From NCBI GenBank assembly GCA_905479995.1, contig CAJQON010000043.1:1-34812 (forward strand): a stretch of DNA of 34,812 nt, read 5' to 3'. A program made the position numbers and the translations under genes. Numbering within the stretch: position 1 is the first letter of the stretch; every line of letters starts with the position of its first letter. Below the pieces are notes generated by a model. That model worked only from the letters and a program-made list of their open reading frames with translations. It had not been told where the DNA came from and searched no databases. The stretch comes from an uncultured Flavobacteriales bacterium (GTDB lineage Bacteria; Bacteroidota; Bacteroidia; Flavobacteriales_E; Vicingaceae). This document shows, in pieces, positions 1 to 8,341 of the stretch.

Positions 1-227
1 ATGGCTTTTTTCCATTAGGATTTGGTATTGGAGATCAGAATTACAACTTCTATATTTTTAACCGTTGGGGAGAACTCATCTTCGAATCTCATGCTAAGTT
101 TGAACCTTGGGATGGATCATATAAAGGAAAACTAGTACAAAATGGGGTTTATGTTTGGAGGCTAGAGTTTACTGATATTAACGGAAGCAACCACAATGAA
201 GTAGGGCGAGTGAATGTATTGAGGTAG
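1..227 (+). CDS. C-terminal end of a gliding-motility-associated (CHU_C-type) secreted protein, partial
   Basis: Reading from base 3 there is an open frame to the TAG at 225-227; the 5' part lies outside the window. The visible 74 residues contain the signature of the gliding-motility-associated C-terminal domain: a Phe-Asn-Arg-Trp-Gly core (FNRWGELIFES), then PWDGSYKG, then NGVYVWRLEF, and a short ending with GRVNVLR. In Bacteroidota this module directs large, often adhesive, proteins through the type IX secretion system to the cell surface. The rest of the protein, and so its actual role, cannot be read here. Transcription probably ends at the palindrome just downstream. The domain assignment is secure; the parent protein is unknown. 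Confidence 0.88.
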   Translation, partial: GFFPLGFGIGDQNYNFYIFNRWGELIFESHAKFEPWDGSYKGKLVQNGVYVWRLEFTDINGSNHNEVGRVNVLR

Positions 228-233
228 GAGAGG

Positions 234-289
234 TATAGTATAAAAAAAAGGCTCTTAATAATTATTAAGAGCCTTTTTTTTATACTATA
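234..289. terminator. 56-bp perfect palindrome, bidirectional intrinsic terminator
   Basis: Bases 234-261 are the exact reverse complement of 262-289 (28-bp arms, no mismatch). The GC-bearing core at 250-273 is flanked by eight A on the left and eight T on the right, so a transcript from either strand ends in a hairpin plus U-tract. It sits between the convergent genes ending at 227 (+) and 280 (-). The palindrome includes the last codons and stop of the minus-strand gene (280-289). Confidence 0.9.
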
Positions 290-963
290 GAAGTTCCATT
301 AGAATCTGTGGTAACACTCTCACTCATGTAATCTAAGAAAGGTCTCATTTTTTTAAACCCTTCGTTTACTTTATTAACAAAATCAGGACTCAACACTTCT
401 TCATCTGTAAATCGTGTAGAAATAATAAATTGCTTGTATCTCAATAAATCAACATCGGGATGTTCTTTGTCAAATCCTTTTGGAGCAGTTTTTAATTGTT
501 CTCCTTGAAGTGATCCAAATGTATCTTTAAATGATTTACTATCTAAAACTTTTCTTAGGTCAGAGGCATTAGAAGCAATGTCTTCTCTAATTCTTAATAA
601 ATCCTCTTTGTTTGGTCCCCAAAATCCACCACCAAGCATAGAATTACCTGGTTCTATGTGAAAATAATAACCACCTCTGAGTTCATTAGTTGCTCTTTTA
701 AAACCACCAGCCCAATGAGATTTGTAGGGTGATTTATCTTTACTAAAACGGACATCACGATAAATCCTATACAAACTTTTTTTACCTGTTGGGGTTTCTA
801 TGTTATCGTGAGTAGAGATCTTATTAAGTAGTAAATCGGCAAAATCAATAGTATTTTGATGTTGTTTAAGGTATTCTTCCTTGTTCTCGTTAAACCAATC
901 TCGGTTGTTGTTTTTTTGCAGCTTTTTTAAAAATTGAAAATTCTCTTTTGTTATAACAGCCAT
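280..963 (-). CDS. DUF2461 (TIGR02453) family protein
   Basis: The 227-residue product matches the DUF2461/TIGR02453 family over its whole length, which is the usual size of the family. Recognisable family blocks are the N-terminal FLKKLQKNNNRDWFNENK, the central SLYRIYRDVRFSKDKSPYKSH and GGYYFHIEPGNSMLGGGFWGP. The family is widespread in bacteria and fungi and has no established biochemical activity; conserved Arg, Asp and His residues suggest an enzyme-like pocket, which is inference. No signal peptide or membrane segment is visible, so it is probably cytoplasmic. It is transcribed alone, convergent with the gene at the left edge, and ends in the 234-289 palindrome. Confidence 0.9.
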   Translation of the reverse strand: MAVITKENFQFLKKLQKNNNRDWFNENKEEYLKQHQNTIDFADLLLNKISTHDNIETPTGKKSLYRIYRDVRFSKDKSPYKSHWAGGFKRATNELRGGYYFHIEPGNSMLGGGFWGPNKEDLLRIREDIASNASDLRKVLDSKSFKDTFGSLQGEQLKTAPKGFDKEHPDVDLLRYKQFIISTRFTDEEVLSPDFVNKVNEGFKKMRPFLDYMSESVTTDSNGTSIV

Positions 964-1088
964 AAATAGTAAAATTTTGAAATATAAAAGTAGGAGAAAT
1001 TTTACAATCTAATGCTGCAAAATTAATAGGGTTATGAATTTTATAAAATAGAGATAAACAGTCTACGAATAATGGATTTGTCTGTTAT

Positions 1089-1907
1089 CTAAGTGTTTAG
1101 CCACTTAATAAAACGTTTAAATGCACTTGCCTCAATAGGTTGTTGCTGCTCTACTGGCTCTTGTTGTGACGTTGATTTAACTTCAACAGTTTCAACTTCT
1201 TTAGCTTTAGTTGGAGCCTTTTTCTTTTTACTTTTAACTTGGTTCTTAGAAACCTGATTTAAGTAATGCGCTTTTTGTTCCTTTTTCCTTTTTTGTTCTA
1301 ATTTTTGTTCTCTTAATTCTTGTTCTTTTAATAGTTTAGCTTTTTTCTTTTCTTCTTCAGCAGATAAAGTGTTGTGTTTTTCTTGAGCCAACATTGCTTC
1401 TCTTTCAGCTTCAATTTTACGTTGTTCCATAGCCAAAGCTCTCTTCTCTTGCTCTTCTTTTTGTTTAGCTTCTTTTTCTTTGATTTTTTCTTCTCTTGAA
1501 GCTTTTAAATCATCTTTTTTCTTTTGATCTAAAAATTCTTGGTCATAAACTACGCCATCAATTTCTACTTGAATATCCTTTTTATTAGGTAAATCTATTT
1601 TTCCAATAATTTTAGGCTCAATAATTTCTGTTTTAGGCGTTTGTATATGTTCCACAACGGGTAAAGGTTCTGCAATTTCCTCTTCTTCAACAATAACTTC
1701 GGGTTCAATAGCCTTAGTTTCTACTTCAATAACAGGTTCTTCTACTTCAATAACTGGAGCAAAATGAGCTGACAACTCGTCAACAAGAACATCATCTACC
1801 TTTGTATTTGGATGAGATCCAATTTCTAATCCTTTTTCTTTAGCTAAAAAAGAAACAATTTTTTCTGGTTTCACTTCTAGTTTTCTTGATAGTTGCCCTA
1901 ATCTCAT
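1089..1907 (-). CDS. Free-standing IF-2 N-domain-like protein with long charged coiled coil
   Basis: The 272-residue product starts with about 50 residues resembling the first helical domain of Bacteroidota translation initiation factor IF-2 (MRLGQLSRKLEVKPEKIVSF, then an HPNTK segment; IF-2 of this phylum carries a comparable NPNTK). Residues 51-125 are rich in Glu, Pro, Val and Ile. Residues 125-235 are a Lys/Glu/Gln-rich stretch with long heptad-like runs, expected to be a coiled coil or single alpha-helix. The GTPase part of IF-2 is absent. There is no signal peptide. Function is unknown; nucleic-acid or ribosome contact is a guess from the N-domain likeness. It is a single gene with a TAtcTTTG box 24 bases before its ATG. 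Confidence 0.72.
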   Translation of the reverse strand: MRLGQLSRKLEVKPEKIVSFLAKEKGLEIGSHPNTKVDDVLVDELSAHFAPVIEVEEPVIEVETKAIEPEVIVEEEEIAEPLPVVEHIQTPKTEIIEPKIIGKIDLPNKKDIQVEIDGVVYDQEFLDQKKKDDLKASREEKIKEKEAKQKEEQEKRALAMEQRKIEAEREAMLAQEKHNTLSAEEEKKKAKLLKEQELREQKLEQKRKKEQKAHYLNQVSKNQVKSKKKKAPTKAKEVETVEVKSTSQQEPVEQQQPIEASAFKRFIKWLNT

Positions 1908-1930
1908 AATGCTATTCGTTTTATTCGCTA

Positions 1931-1938
1931 CAAAGATA
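1931..1938 (-). promoter_or_regulatory. TAnnTTTG promoter -7 box for the IF-2 N-domain-like gene
   Basis: On the minus strand these bases read TATCTTTG, matching the Bacteroidota -7 consensus TAnnTTTG. The box lies 23 bases upstream of the ATG at 1907. I do not see a clear -33 TTTG element. Confidence 0.45.
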
Positions 1939-2024
1939 AATTTATGAAAATGAAAAGAAAAGAATTTTTAGAATTATTATGGAAATTGATATTTAGTGCC
2001 TATAATTGCTTAGAAACCCAATGA

Positions 2025-3062
2025 ATGAAAAGCATTAAGAATATAGCTATAATAGGTTCTGGGCCAATCTCATTATTTGAAGCCATTTACCAGCGTAAAT
2101 TGGGGCACAATGTTGTTGTGTATGATGAGCGAGATCAAATTGGGGGAGCATGGGGAAATGTTAAATACAATGAGAACGTTGATGTTGAATTGGGCTGCCA
2201 TATTTGGGATGTGGATAAAGAAACGTATCAGTTTATTGAACGATTTATTGGAGATTCTTTAAAAACATTGCCTTATTCACCAAAAATTATTTAAAAAAAC
2301 AGAACGTTTCCATACGATTGGAAGAATAATATTTTATTTCTTAAAACCATAAAGCATGATTTTAAATCATTTCTAACAGGCAAGAAATTTATTAAGCCCA
2401 TTTTAATTTCTAGAAAATACAAGTACCCTGTAAGAGGTAGTCAACAATTGCTACAAAAACTTTTACAAGGAATAGAGAAAGAAGGGGTTGAATTGAAGCT
2501 TAATACAAGAATTGATGAACTTGAAATAATTGGAGACAATTGCACATTAAAAAGTAATGGTCAGAAATATAATGCTGATCAAGTTATTTGTAGCTCTCTT
2601 TCAAGCATTAATAAAATTAATTATCAAAAAAAAGAGCTAATCCTAAATCATCGTATTACTAATTTTACTCATTTCCATTTAATTATTAAGGGAAAAATAA
2701 AAAAGCCTATTTCTTATATTCGGGTTATGGATCATTTGTTTATTCACAGGGTAAGTGATATTAGTTATTATGCTGAAAACGGAAGTCAAGTTTTTGCTAT
2801 AGGAGTATTTAAGGAGAAGGTACCAAACAAAAGTGCTGCTGAAATTGTTGAGTTAATTAAATCTTATTTTATCCAACAAAATTGGATATCAGAAAGCTCT
2901 GTAGTTGAGCAGTATTTTGAAAACACTTTTGAAACCAAAACAATTGATCATTTTCAAGTTAAAGAGTTGCAGGAAATAAGCGGAATAACAGTATTGCGCT
3001 CAACAAATTTAATTTTTGGAATTGGTAATAACATTGAACGATGGAGTAAGGTTACTTTTTAA
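2025..3062 (+). pseudogene. FAD/NAD(P)-binding amine-oxidase-like oxidoreductase, interrupted by an in-frame TAA
   Basis: A single frame runs from the ATG at 2025 to the TAA at 3060-3062 (345 codons) but holds one internal TAA at 2292-2294, at codon 90. Before the stop, a Rossmann dinucleotide-binding start is clear: IAIIGSGPISLFEA, VVVYDERDQIGGAWG. After it the same frame continues with sensible protein (FPYDWKNNILF, KYPVRGSQQLLQKL) and later a beta-rich substrate-domain-like part. The layout resembles flavin-dependent amine-oxidase or protoporphyrinogen-oxidase-like proteins that act on lipids or sugars; the substrate cannot be named. A single base change such as TTA to TAA would explain the stop, so this is a young pseudogene, a sequencing error or (less likely) readthrough. 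The last four bases overlap the convergent cyclophilin gene. No start with support is seen for a separate downstream protein. Confidence 0.78.
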
Positions 3063-3835
3063 CGAATAACTTTTGCAGAATCAATAAATAGGTCAACTAC
3101 TGGCCAATCACGAGAATCTTTGTCAACCCGGGTTAACTTTCCAACAACAGAATATCCACTTATAATTTGTCCAAACACAGTATGTTCTCCATCAATGTGA
3201 GCAGCTCCTTTATTGGCTTTGTAATAGTTGCGTTGGCTTTGGTTGTATTTGTAATGGTTTTCTTCTTCGTAATGATCTAGCGATAATTCACTGTAATTAA
3301 ACCCTTCAACCATATAAAACTCATCACATTCAGATCGCTTATCAGGATTGTTGTTGTAACTTCTTGCGGCTCCTACAGCTCCTTTTTTATGGTAACGATG
3401 TCTCAATATTTCGGAAGGAATAGAATATACACCAATAGTGTCTTGAACTTCTCTTTGATGTTCGTCATAAGAACCACCACATTGAGCCATAAAATCGACT
3501 ACAACTCTAGAGAATAAACAGCCGTTTAAATAACCACTTTTTACGAGTAGAATAAAATTGGCTCGATGCAAAGGAGTGTCCTTAAAGAGTTGAATTCGTA
3601 TTTTTCCTTTAGAAGTGTATAAGTCTACTACTGTCTCTTTATTGTTTTTACCATATTGAGTTAAGCGTTCAACTACATTTTTGTTGGTAATTAAGTCTGA
3701 CTTTTCAATTGTGTCAACAGGTTCTATAATAACAGTTTTGATGGTGTCTTTGTCTCCATGAATAACGACCTGGGGTTTATTGTCGGAGCAACCCCATAAA
3801 ACAACGATAGATAAAATGATGAAAAACAACTTCAT
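3059..3835 (-). CDS. Cyclophilin-type peptidyl-prolyl cis-trans isomerase lipoprotein
   Basis: The 258-residue product begins with a lipoprotein signal peptide; the lipobox LWGC puts the lipidated Cys at residue 16. Residues about 65-255 form a cyclophilin fold: TSKGKIRIQLFKDTPLHRANF, CLFSRVVVDFMAQCGG (the Arg of the FxR motif is kept), and GEHTVFGQIISG near the end. Cyclophilins catalyse isomerisation of Xaa-Pro bonds; here the enzyme should work in the periplasm or at a membrane on exported proteins. There is an insertion of roughly 40 residues with many Tyr, Asn and charged residues (SYNNNPDKRSECDEFYMVEG onward) before the last block, as in Bacteroidota relatives. The canonical Gln of FMxQGG is replaced by Cys (MAQCGG shifts the pattern), so catalytic rate could differ. 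Confidence 0.88.
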   Translation of the reverse strand: MKLFFIILSIVVLWGCSDNKPQVVIHGDKDTIKTVIIEPVDTIEKSDLITNKNVVERLTQYGKNNKETVVDLYTSKGKIRIQLFKDTPLHRANFILLVKSGYLNGCLFSRVVVDFMAQCGGSYDEHQREVQDTIGVYSIPSEILRHRYHKKGAVGAARSYNNNPDKRSECDEFYMVEGFNYSELSLDHYEEENHYKYNQSQRNYYKANKGAAHIDGEHTVFGQIISGYSVVGKLTRVDKDSRDWPVVDLFIDSAKVIR

Positions 3836-3885
3836 AATTATATGATCAATTCAGTGAGCTAAATTAAACCAAATACAAATAGCGA

Positions 3886-4512
3886 CTATTGCAATGACTT
3901 AGATTTATTAACAATTGAAAATTTTAATCCAAGAGAAATAAGGTCATGATTAGAGCTTTTAGAGTCAGATATATTTGCTCCAGATATGTGGGTAAAGCCA
4001 AGTGATGTTGAAAATCGTTTGGAAATAGGTTTGCTTAAAGAAATGTAATGGTGTAATGCAAAGCCACTGTTTAAATCAGGCTGAGCAGCAATGGTAGCCT
4101 CTAAATAAACTAACCCAAGTTGATATTCAAAATAGAAATCGGAAATAAGTTTCCAACTCAACTGGCAAGCACCTCCAATAGCATAACTACCATTATTTAC
4201 ATAGTGGAATAAGAAGGAAGGTCTTACCAAAAATATTCTTGAATTATATTCATCGTTTGAAATAGAGGAGTCAGTAAAATTAGATTTATAATCGATAACC
4301 AATTGAAACGGGAAATAGAGTTGAGAAAACCCTGCAGCTCCTTGCTCAAAAAATCGATTGGTAGTTAAAGTTCTGCCTCGATAAGAACCAACATTTAAAC
4401 TCAGTTTTGAAGATACAATTTCAATTCTGGCCTTACCTTCGCTGTTTTGTGCACAAAGGATAAGGTCTCCAAATGTTAAAAATATAAGCAGACAATAGGT
4501 AATAAACTTCAT
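3886..4512 (-). CDS. PagL-like / acyloxyacyl-hydrolase-type outer-membrane beta-barrel protein
   Basis: The 208-residue product has an N-terminal signal peptide ending near CAQN (residues 20-23) and alternating hydrophobic strands typical of a small outer-membrane barrel. The C-terminal part LGFTHISGANI followed by NHDLISLGLKFS resembles the Bacteroidota acyloxyacyl-hydrolase family and the lipid A 3-O-deacylase PagL, whose catalytic His-x-Ser would be His175 and Ser177 here. If active it would remove an acyl chain from lipid A in the outer membrane. The likeness is confined to this motif and the strand pattern, so a plain barrel protein without enzyme activity remains possible. It is divergent from the MFS exporter at 4560 with only 47 bases between the starts. 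Confidence 0.55.
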   Translation of the reverse strand: MKFITYCLLIFLTFGDLILCAQNSEGKARIEIVSSKLSLNVGSYRGRTLTTNRFFEQGAAGFSQLYFPFQLVIDYKSNFTDSSISNDEYNSRIFLVRPSFLFHYVNNGSYAIGGACQLSWKLISDFYFEYQLGLVYLEATIAAQPDLNSGFALHHYISLSKPISKRFSTSLGFTHISGANISDSKSSNHDLISLGLKFSIVNKSKSLQ

Positions 4513-4547
4513 GCTACGAAAATACTAATAAAGGTCGCAGATTAATT

Positions 4548-4555
4548 TACCTTTG
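4548..4555 (+). promoter_or_regulatory. TAnnTTTG -7 box four bases before the MFS gene start
   Basis: TACCTTTG is followed by CAAA and then the ATG at 4560. The same spacing recurs at 20068, 25416 and 27530. Transcription starting a few bases after the box would give an mRNA with almost no leader. Confidence 0.55.
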
Positions 4556-4559
4556 CAAA

Positions 4560-5816
4560 ATGAAATCCAATGATCCATATGAAGCATTACGTTTTAAAGA
4601 GTTTAGACTCTTTTTGATTATTCGGTTTGCAATGGTAATGGCATGGACAATGCAGTTTATAGTAATTGAGTGGGAGGTTTATAGCTTAACCAAAGACCCA
4701 TTGTCCTTAGGATTAATTGGGTTGATGGAAGTGATTCCTGCTGTTTCTATGGCACTTTTTGCTGGGCACATAGTCGATCAAAAAGAAAAGAAAGGACTCT
4801 TAATTAAATGTTTACTGGCTTTTTTTACCATCAGTTCCTTAATGTTTGTGGTGTGTTTGCCTCATTTTCAAGAAGTGTTTGCCACCAATACTGTGGTATG
4901 GTGTATTTATACTTTAGTGTTTTGCGGTGGCTTGGTTCGTTCATTCATTAGTCCTACAATATTTTCAATGTTTTCGCTGGTTATTCCTAAAGCATCTTAT
5001 CTAAATGGTGCAACATGGAGTAGTTCTGTTTGGCAAATTGGTTCTGTTTTAGGACCTGCAATTGGCGGATTTTCTATCTTGTGGATTGGTGTGCATTGGT
5101 CTATGCTGGTTATTATTGGATTTACCATTTTAGCATTTTTGGTATTAACTCAAATTGAAACAAAACCAATTTTAAATACAAAAATAGGAGAGAAGGTAAA
5201 AGATAGTTTAAAAGAAGGGTTAAGGTTTGTGTTTAATACTAAAGAGATTTTGGGAGCATTAACCCTTGATATGGCTGCCGTATTATTTGGCGGAGCAGTG
5301 GCATTGTTGCCAATTTTTGCTCAAGACATCTTAAAAGTCGGCCCAACAGGTTTTGGGTTTTTAAGAGCAGCTCCAGCAATAGGGTCTTTCATTACCATAA
5401 TTATTGTAGCCTATTTTCCAATTACGGTTAAAGCAGGGTTTAAACTGTTTGTAGCCATATTTGGTTTCGGAATAAGCATCATTGTTTTTGGCTTATCAGA
5501 ATGGTACATCGTTTCTTTAATAGCATTGTTTTTTAGTGGAGTGTTTGATGGGGTTTCAGTAATAGTTAGGCAAACTATTTTACAATTAAAAACACCCGAT
5601 AATATGCGTGGAAGAGTTGCTTCGGTAAATGCAATGTTTATCGGCTCATCAAATGAGTTGGGTGCTTTTGAAAGTGGAGTAGCCGCAAAAGTATTGGGAG
5701 CTGTAAATGCAGTTGTTTTTGGTGGTGTAATGACCTGCATAATAGTGCTAAGTTCAGCTTTTACCTTCCCGAAACTGAGAAACTTAGATTTGTCTGAAGA
5801 AGAAGATGAAAACTAA
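4560..5816 (+). CDS. Major facilitator superfamily exporter
   Basis: The 418-residue product has about twelve hydrophobic segments and belongs to the MFS group that includes EntS and MFS_3-type efflux proteins. Signature regions are LRFKEFRLFLIIRFA at the start, the loop 2-3 motif FAGHIVDQKEKKGLL (the G-x-x-x-D-x-x-x-[RK]-K class of motif), WQIGSVLGPAIGG, and RQTILQLKTPDNMRGRVASV near the end of the second half. This group exports siderophores, drugs or metabolites by proton antiport; nothing here fixes the substrate. It is a single gene, divergent from the PagL-like gene and overlapping the convergent methyltransferase gene by four bases at the stop. Confidence 0.88.
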   Translation: MKSNDPYEALRFKEFRLFLIIRFAMVMAWTMQFIVIEWEVYSLTKDPLSLGLIGLMEVIPAVSMALFAGHIVDQKEKKGLLIKCLLAFFTISSLMFVVCLPHFQEVFATNTVVWCIYTLVFCGGLVRSFISPTIFSMFSLVIPKASYLNGATWSSSVWQIGSVLGPAIGGFSILWIGVHWSMLVIIGFTILAFLVLTQIETKPILNTKIGEKVKDSLKEGLRFVFNTKEILGALTLDMAAVLFGGAVALLPIFAQDILKVGPTGFGFLRAAPAIGSFITIIIVAYFPITVKAGFKLFVAIFGFGISIIVFGLSEWYIVSLIALFFSGVFDGVSVIVRQTILQLKTPDNMRGRVASVNAMFIGSSNELGAFESGVAAKVLGAVNAVVFGGVMTCIIVLSSAFTFPKLRNLDLSEEEDEN

Positions 5817-6334
5817 AACAATTTTGCTTGATTTGATTCTAACTCCAATAAAAACTTTTTTCGCCAAAGTTCTCCTCCATAACCCGTTAAACTGCCATCG
5901 CTTCCAATAATTCTGTGACAAGGAATAACAATAGAAATTCTGTTTTGGCCATTGGCAGTTGCAATAGCACGAATTGCCTTTAGATTTCCTATTGCTAGAG
6001 CTTGTTCCTTATATGACCGAATAGTTCCATAGGAAATAGTTAGTAATTCATTCCAAACTTTGGTTTGAAAATCAGTACCATGCAATAGGAACGGAAAATC
6101 AAAAATCTTTCTTGAGCCATTTAAATATTCACTTAATTGAGTAGAAGCAATATCTATCAGTTCATTTGATTGATCAATGATCTCGTAATTAAAGAATTGT
6201 TTTAGCTGCTTTAAGTGGTTCTCAATTCTTGTTTGATTGTCAAATTCTATCATACAAATCCCTTGTGATGTAGCTGCAATGGTTAGGTTACCTAAAGCAC
6301 AATTGTAGTTGGAAATAAATAATTTTTCAATCAT
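5813..6334 (-). CDS. ogt: Methylated-DNA-[protein]-cysteine S-methyltransferase (Ogt type)
   Basis: The 173-residue product repairs O6-alkylguanine and O4-alkylthymine by moving the alkyl group to its own cysteine. The active site IPCHRIIG is present with the acceptor Cys139, preceded by the DNA-binding helix-turn-helix region (TISYGTIRSYKEQA) and the arginine-finger segment LKAIRAIATANGQN with Arg122. The length fits the single-domain Ogt/Mgt form without an Ada N-terminal regulatory domain. The residue before the active-site block is NR rather than the usual NP. Start: ATG at 6334. The stop overlaps the MFS stop (TAG against TAA in four bases). Confidence 0.95.
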   Translation of the reverse strand: MIEKLFISNYNCALGNLTIAATSQGICMIEFDNQTRIENHLKQLKQFFNYEIIDQSNELIDIASTQLSEYLNGSRKIFDFPFLLHGTDFQTKVWNELLTISYGTIRSYKEQALAIGNLKAIRAIATANGQNRISIVIPCHRIIGSDGSLTGYGGELWRKKFLLELESNQAKLF

Positions 6335-6381
6335 TTTATGAATGTAACCAAAATAATTGCGGATAAATTTATAAGAACTAT

Positions 6382-6389
6382 TATATTTG
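6382..6389 (+). promoter_or_regulatory. TAnnTTTG -7 box for the cold-shock-domain gene
   Basis: TATATTTG lies 57 bases before the ATG at 6447, leaving a moderate leader, as is common for cold-shock genes. A TTG at 6357-6359 could be part of a -33 element but the spacing is slightly long. Confidence 0.4.
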
Positions 6390-6446
6390 TAAAAATTGAA
6401 GGAAGTTAATTACCTTAAATTTTAATAAAAAACGAACAAATATTCA

Positions 6447-6899
6447 ATGGCAAAATCACAACAAAGCTTTAACAAGAAAGAGAAAGAGAAGAAAAGACTG
6501 AAGAAGAGACAGGATAAAATGTTAAAAAAAGAAGAGCGAAAAGCAAATTCTGATGGTGGTGGTTTAGAGAATATGATGGCTTATGTTGATGAGAATGGAC
6601 AAATTACTGATACACCACCAGATCCGACTATCAAAAAAGTTAAGATTAAAGCGGAAGACATTGAAATAGGCATTCCTAAAAAAGAAATTGATCCAGATGC
6701 AAATGCTGATAAAACTGGAAAAGTAGATTACTTTGATAGTTCTAAAGGTTTTGGATTTATTATTGATAGCAATACTCAAATGAAATATTTTTACCACATT
6801 AGTGGTTGTATTGATGAAATTAATGAAGGAGATAAAGTAACCTTTGAATTAGAAAAAGGGATGAAAGGAATGAATGCCGTAAGAGTTAAAAAATTATAA
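6447..6899 (+). CDS. Cold-shock-domain protein with basic N-terminal extension
   Basis: The 150-residue product ends in a cold-shock domain (about residues 90-150): GKVDYFDSSKGFGFI carries RNP1 (KGFGFI), and YFYHISG takes the RNP2 place. Such domains bind single-stranded RNA or DNA and melt RNA structure. The first 35 residues are a very basic Lys/Arg/Glu run and the middle is a low-complexity acidic linker, an arrangement seen in Bacteroidota. RNP2 is divergent from the usual VFVHF. It is followed by a strong terminator and then by a DEAD-box helicase, so cold-induced RNA remodelling by both is a reasonable inference. Confidence 0.9.
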   Translation: MAKSQQSFNKKEKEKKRLKKRQDKMLKKEERKANSDGGGLENMMAYVDENGQITDTPPDPTIKKVKIKAEDIEIGIPKKEIDPDANADKTGKVDYFDSSKGFGFIIDSNTQMKYFYHISGCIDEINEGDKVTFELEKGMKGMNAVRVKKL

Positions 6900-6921
6900 G
6901 CTAAAATTATAGCCGATAAAA

Positions 6922-6950
6922 AGCTATCCTTAAGTAAGGATGGCTTTTTT
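6922..6950 (+). terminator. Intrinsic terminator after the cold-shock-domain gene
   Basis: An 11-bp stem (6922-6932 with 6935-6945, one G-T pair, two-base loop) is followed by a run of T to 6950. It separates the cold-shock-domain gene from the helicase operon, whose promoter box starts 12 bases later. Confidence 0.85.
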
Positions 6951-6962
6951 CGTTTTATAGCT

Positions 6963-6970
6963 TACCTTTG
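6963..6970 (+). promoter_or_regulatory. TAnnTTTG -7 box for the helicase operon
   Basis: TACCTTTG lies 16 bases before the ATG at 6987, directly after the 6922-6950 terminator. No obvious -33 TTTG. Confidence 0.5.
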
Positions 6971-6986
6971 AATAAATTATAGATGA

Positions 6987-8336
6987 ATGGAAGATTTTGT
7001 TGATTTTAGGCTAAATAAGCACTTGCAAAATGCAGTTGATGATTTGGGGTTTACAAAACCGACAGACATCCAGAAAGAAGCATTCAATGTAATTCTTGCA
7101 GGAAAAGACATTGTTGGTGTTTCGCAAACTGGTACAGGTAAAACTTTGGCTTTTATGTTGCCAATACTAGAAGAACTTAAATTCTCAAAACAAGTAAACC
7201 CTAGAGTTTTAGTATTAGTTCCTACAAGAGAACTCGTAATTCAATTGGTAGAACGGATTAACGAATTTGCTAAATACCAAACCATAAGAGTGGTTGGTGT
7301 GTATGGTGGAGCAAACATTAACACCCAAAAACAAGCTGTAATGCAGGGTGCCGATATTGTTGTGGCTACTCCTGGTAGATTGTATGATTTAGCATTAAGC
7401 AGAGCATTACAGCTAAAAGCAGTTAAAAAACTCGTTATTGATGAAGTAGATGTAATGTTGGACTTGGGTTTCCGTTTTCAGTTGACGAATATTTTTGAGT
7501 TATTGCCAGAAAAAAGGCAAAACATTATGTTTTCGGCTACTATGACTGAAGATGTGGATATATTGATTGACGACTTCTTTATTGAACCACATAAAGTATC
7601 AATAGCTGTAAGTGGTACACCATTAGATAATATTGCTCAATCGAGTTATCCAGTACGAAATTTTTATACTAAAGTTAACTTACTGGCGCACTTACTAAAA
7701 AATAAAGAAGAGTTCCATAAAGTGTTGGTATTTGTAGATAGTAAAAAGAATGCCGACCGTGTTTTTCTAAACTTGGAAGAACAATTTGGTAGTCAAATGG
7801 CAATTATACATTCTAATAAATCGCAGAACTATAGAATAAATTCCATCGAAAAATTTGATGATGGATCCAATAGAATTTTAATTGCAACAGATGTTATAGC
7901 ACGTGGTTTGGATTTAGATAAAATATCTCATGTTATAAATTTTGATGTACCATTTTACCCAGAAAACTACATGCATAGAATTGGTAGAACTGGTAGGGCT
8001 GAAGAAGAAGGGAAATCTATTGTGTTTTATACCGAAAAAGAAAATGATGATAAAGAAGCCATAGAAAGCTTGATGGAGTATGATATTCCTGAATTAGCAT
8101 TTCCAGAAGAAGTTGAAATAAACGAACAATTAACACCTGAAGAACGACCTAATGATGGTAAAAACCATAACCGTAACTTAAAAACAATTCAAAGTTCGGG
8201 AGGGTTTCATGAAAAGAAAGCAAAAAACATGAAAACCAATCAGGGAGGATCTTATAGAAGAGAGCTGGCTAAAAAGTATAAAAAGAAAAAAACCAGAGGA
8301 GACAAGAATTTTAATAGAAGAAACAAGAACAAATAA
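6987..8336 (+). CDS. DEAD-box ATP-dependent RNA helicase (RhlE-like), DEVD variant
   Basis: The 449-residue product has all helicase motifs in order: Q motif GFTKPTDIQ (21-29), motif I SQTGTGKT (46-53), PTREL, TPGR, motif II DEVD at 152-155 in place of DEAD, SAT, then in the second domain RGLD and [10 protein letters not shown]. After about residue 375 comes a basic Lys/Asn/Arg-rich tail of the kind that tethers these enzymes to RNA. It unwinds short RNA duplexes with ATP, in ribosome assembly or RNA decay at low temperature. The Ala to Val change in motif II is conservative and should not abolish ATP hydrolysis. ATG at 6987 was chosen because the ATG at 6983 leads to a short frame. It is the first gene of an operon with the next three. 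Confidence 0.96.
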   Translation: MEDFVDFRLNKHLQNAVDDLGFTKPTDIQKEAFNVILAGKDIVGVSQTGTGKTLAFMLPILEELKFSKQVNPRVLVLVPTRELVIQLVERINEFAKYQTIRVVGVYGGANINTQKQAVMQGADIVVATPGRLYDLALSRALQLKAVKKLVIDEVDVMLDLGFRFQLTNIFELLPEKRQNIMFSATMTEDVDILIDDFFIEPHKVSIAVSGTPLDNIAQSSYPVRNFYTKVNLLAHLLKNKEEFHKVLVFVDSKKNADRVFLNLEEQFGSQMAIIHSNKSQNYRINSIEKFDDGSNRILIATDVIARGLDLDKISHVINFDVPFYPENYMHRIGRTGRAEEEGKSIVFYTEKENDDKEAIESLMEYDIPELAFPEEVEINEQLTPEERPNDGKNHNRNLKTIQSSGGFHEKKAKNMKTNQGGSYRRELAKKYKKKKTRGDKNFNRRNKNK

Positions 8337-8341
8337 AACGC

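Noticed and set aside
2448-3062. A separate gene starting at TTG 2448
   Set aside because: It is in the same frame as 2025-2294 and the intervening codons read as protein; it is the second half of one broken gene.
5411-5740. Minus-strand frame opposite the MFS gene
   Set aside because: Complement of transmembrane segments of the exporter.
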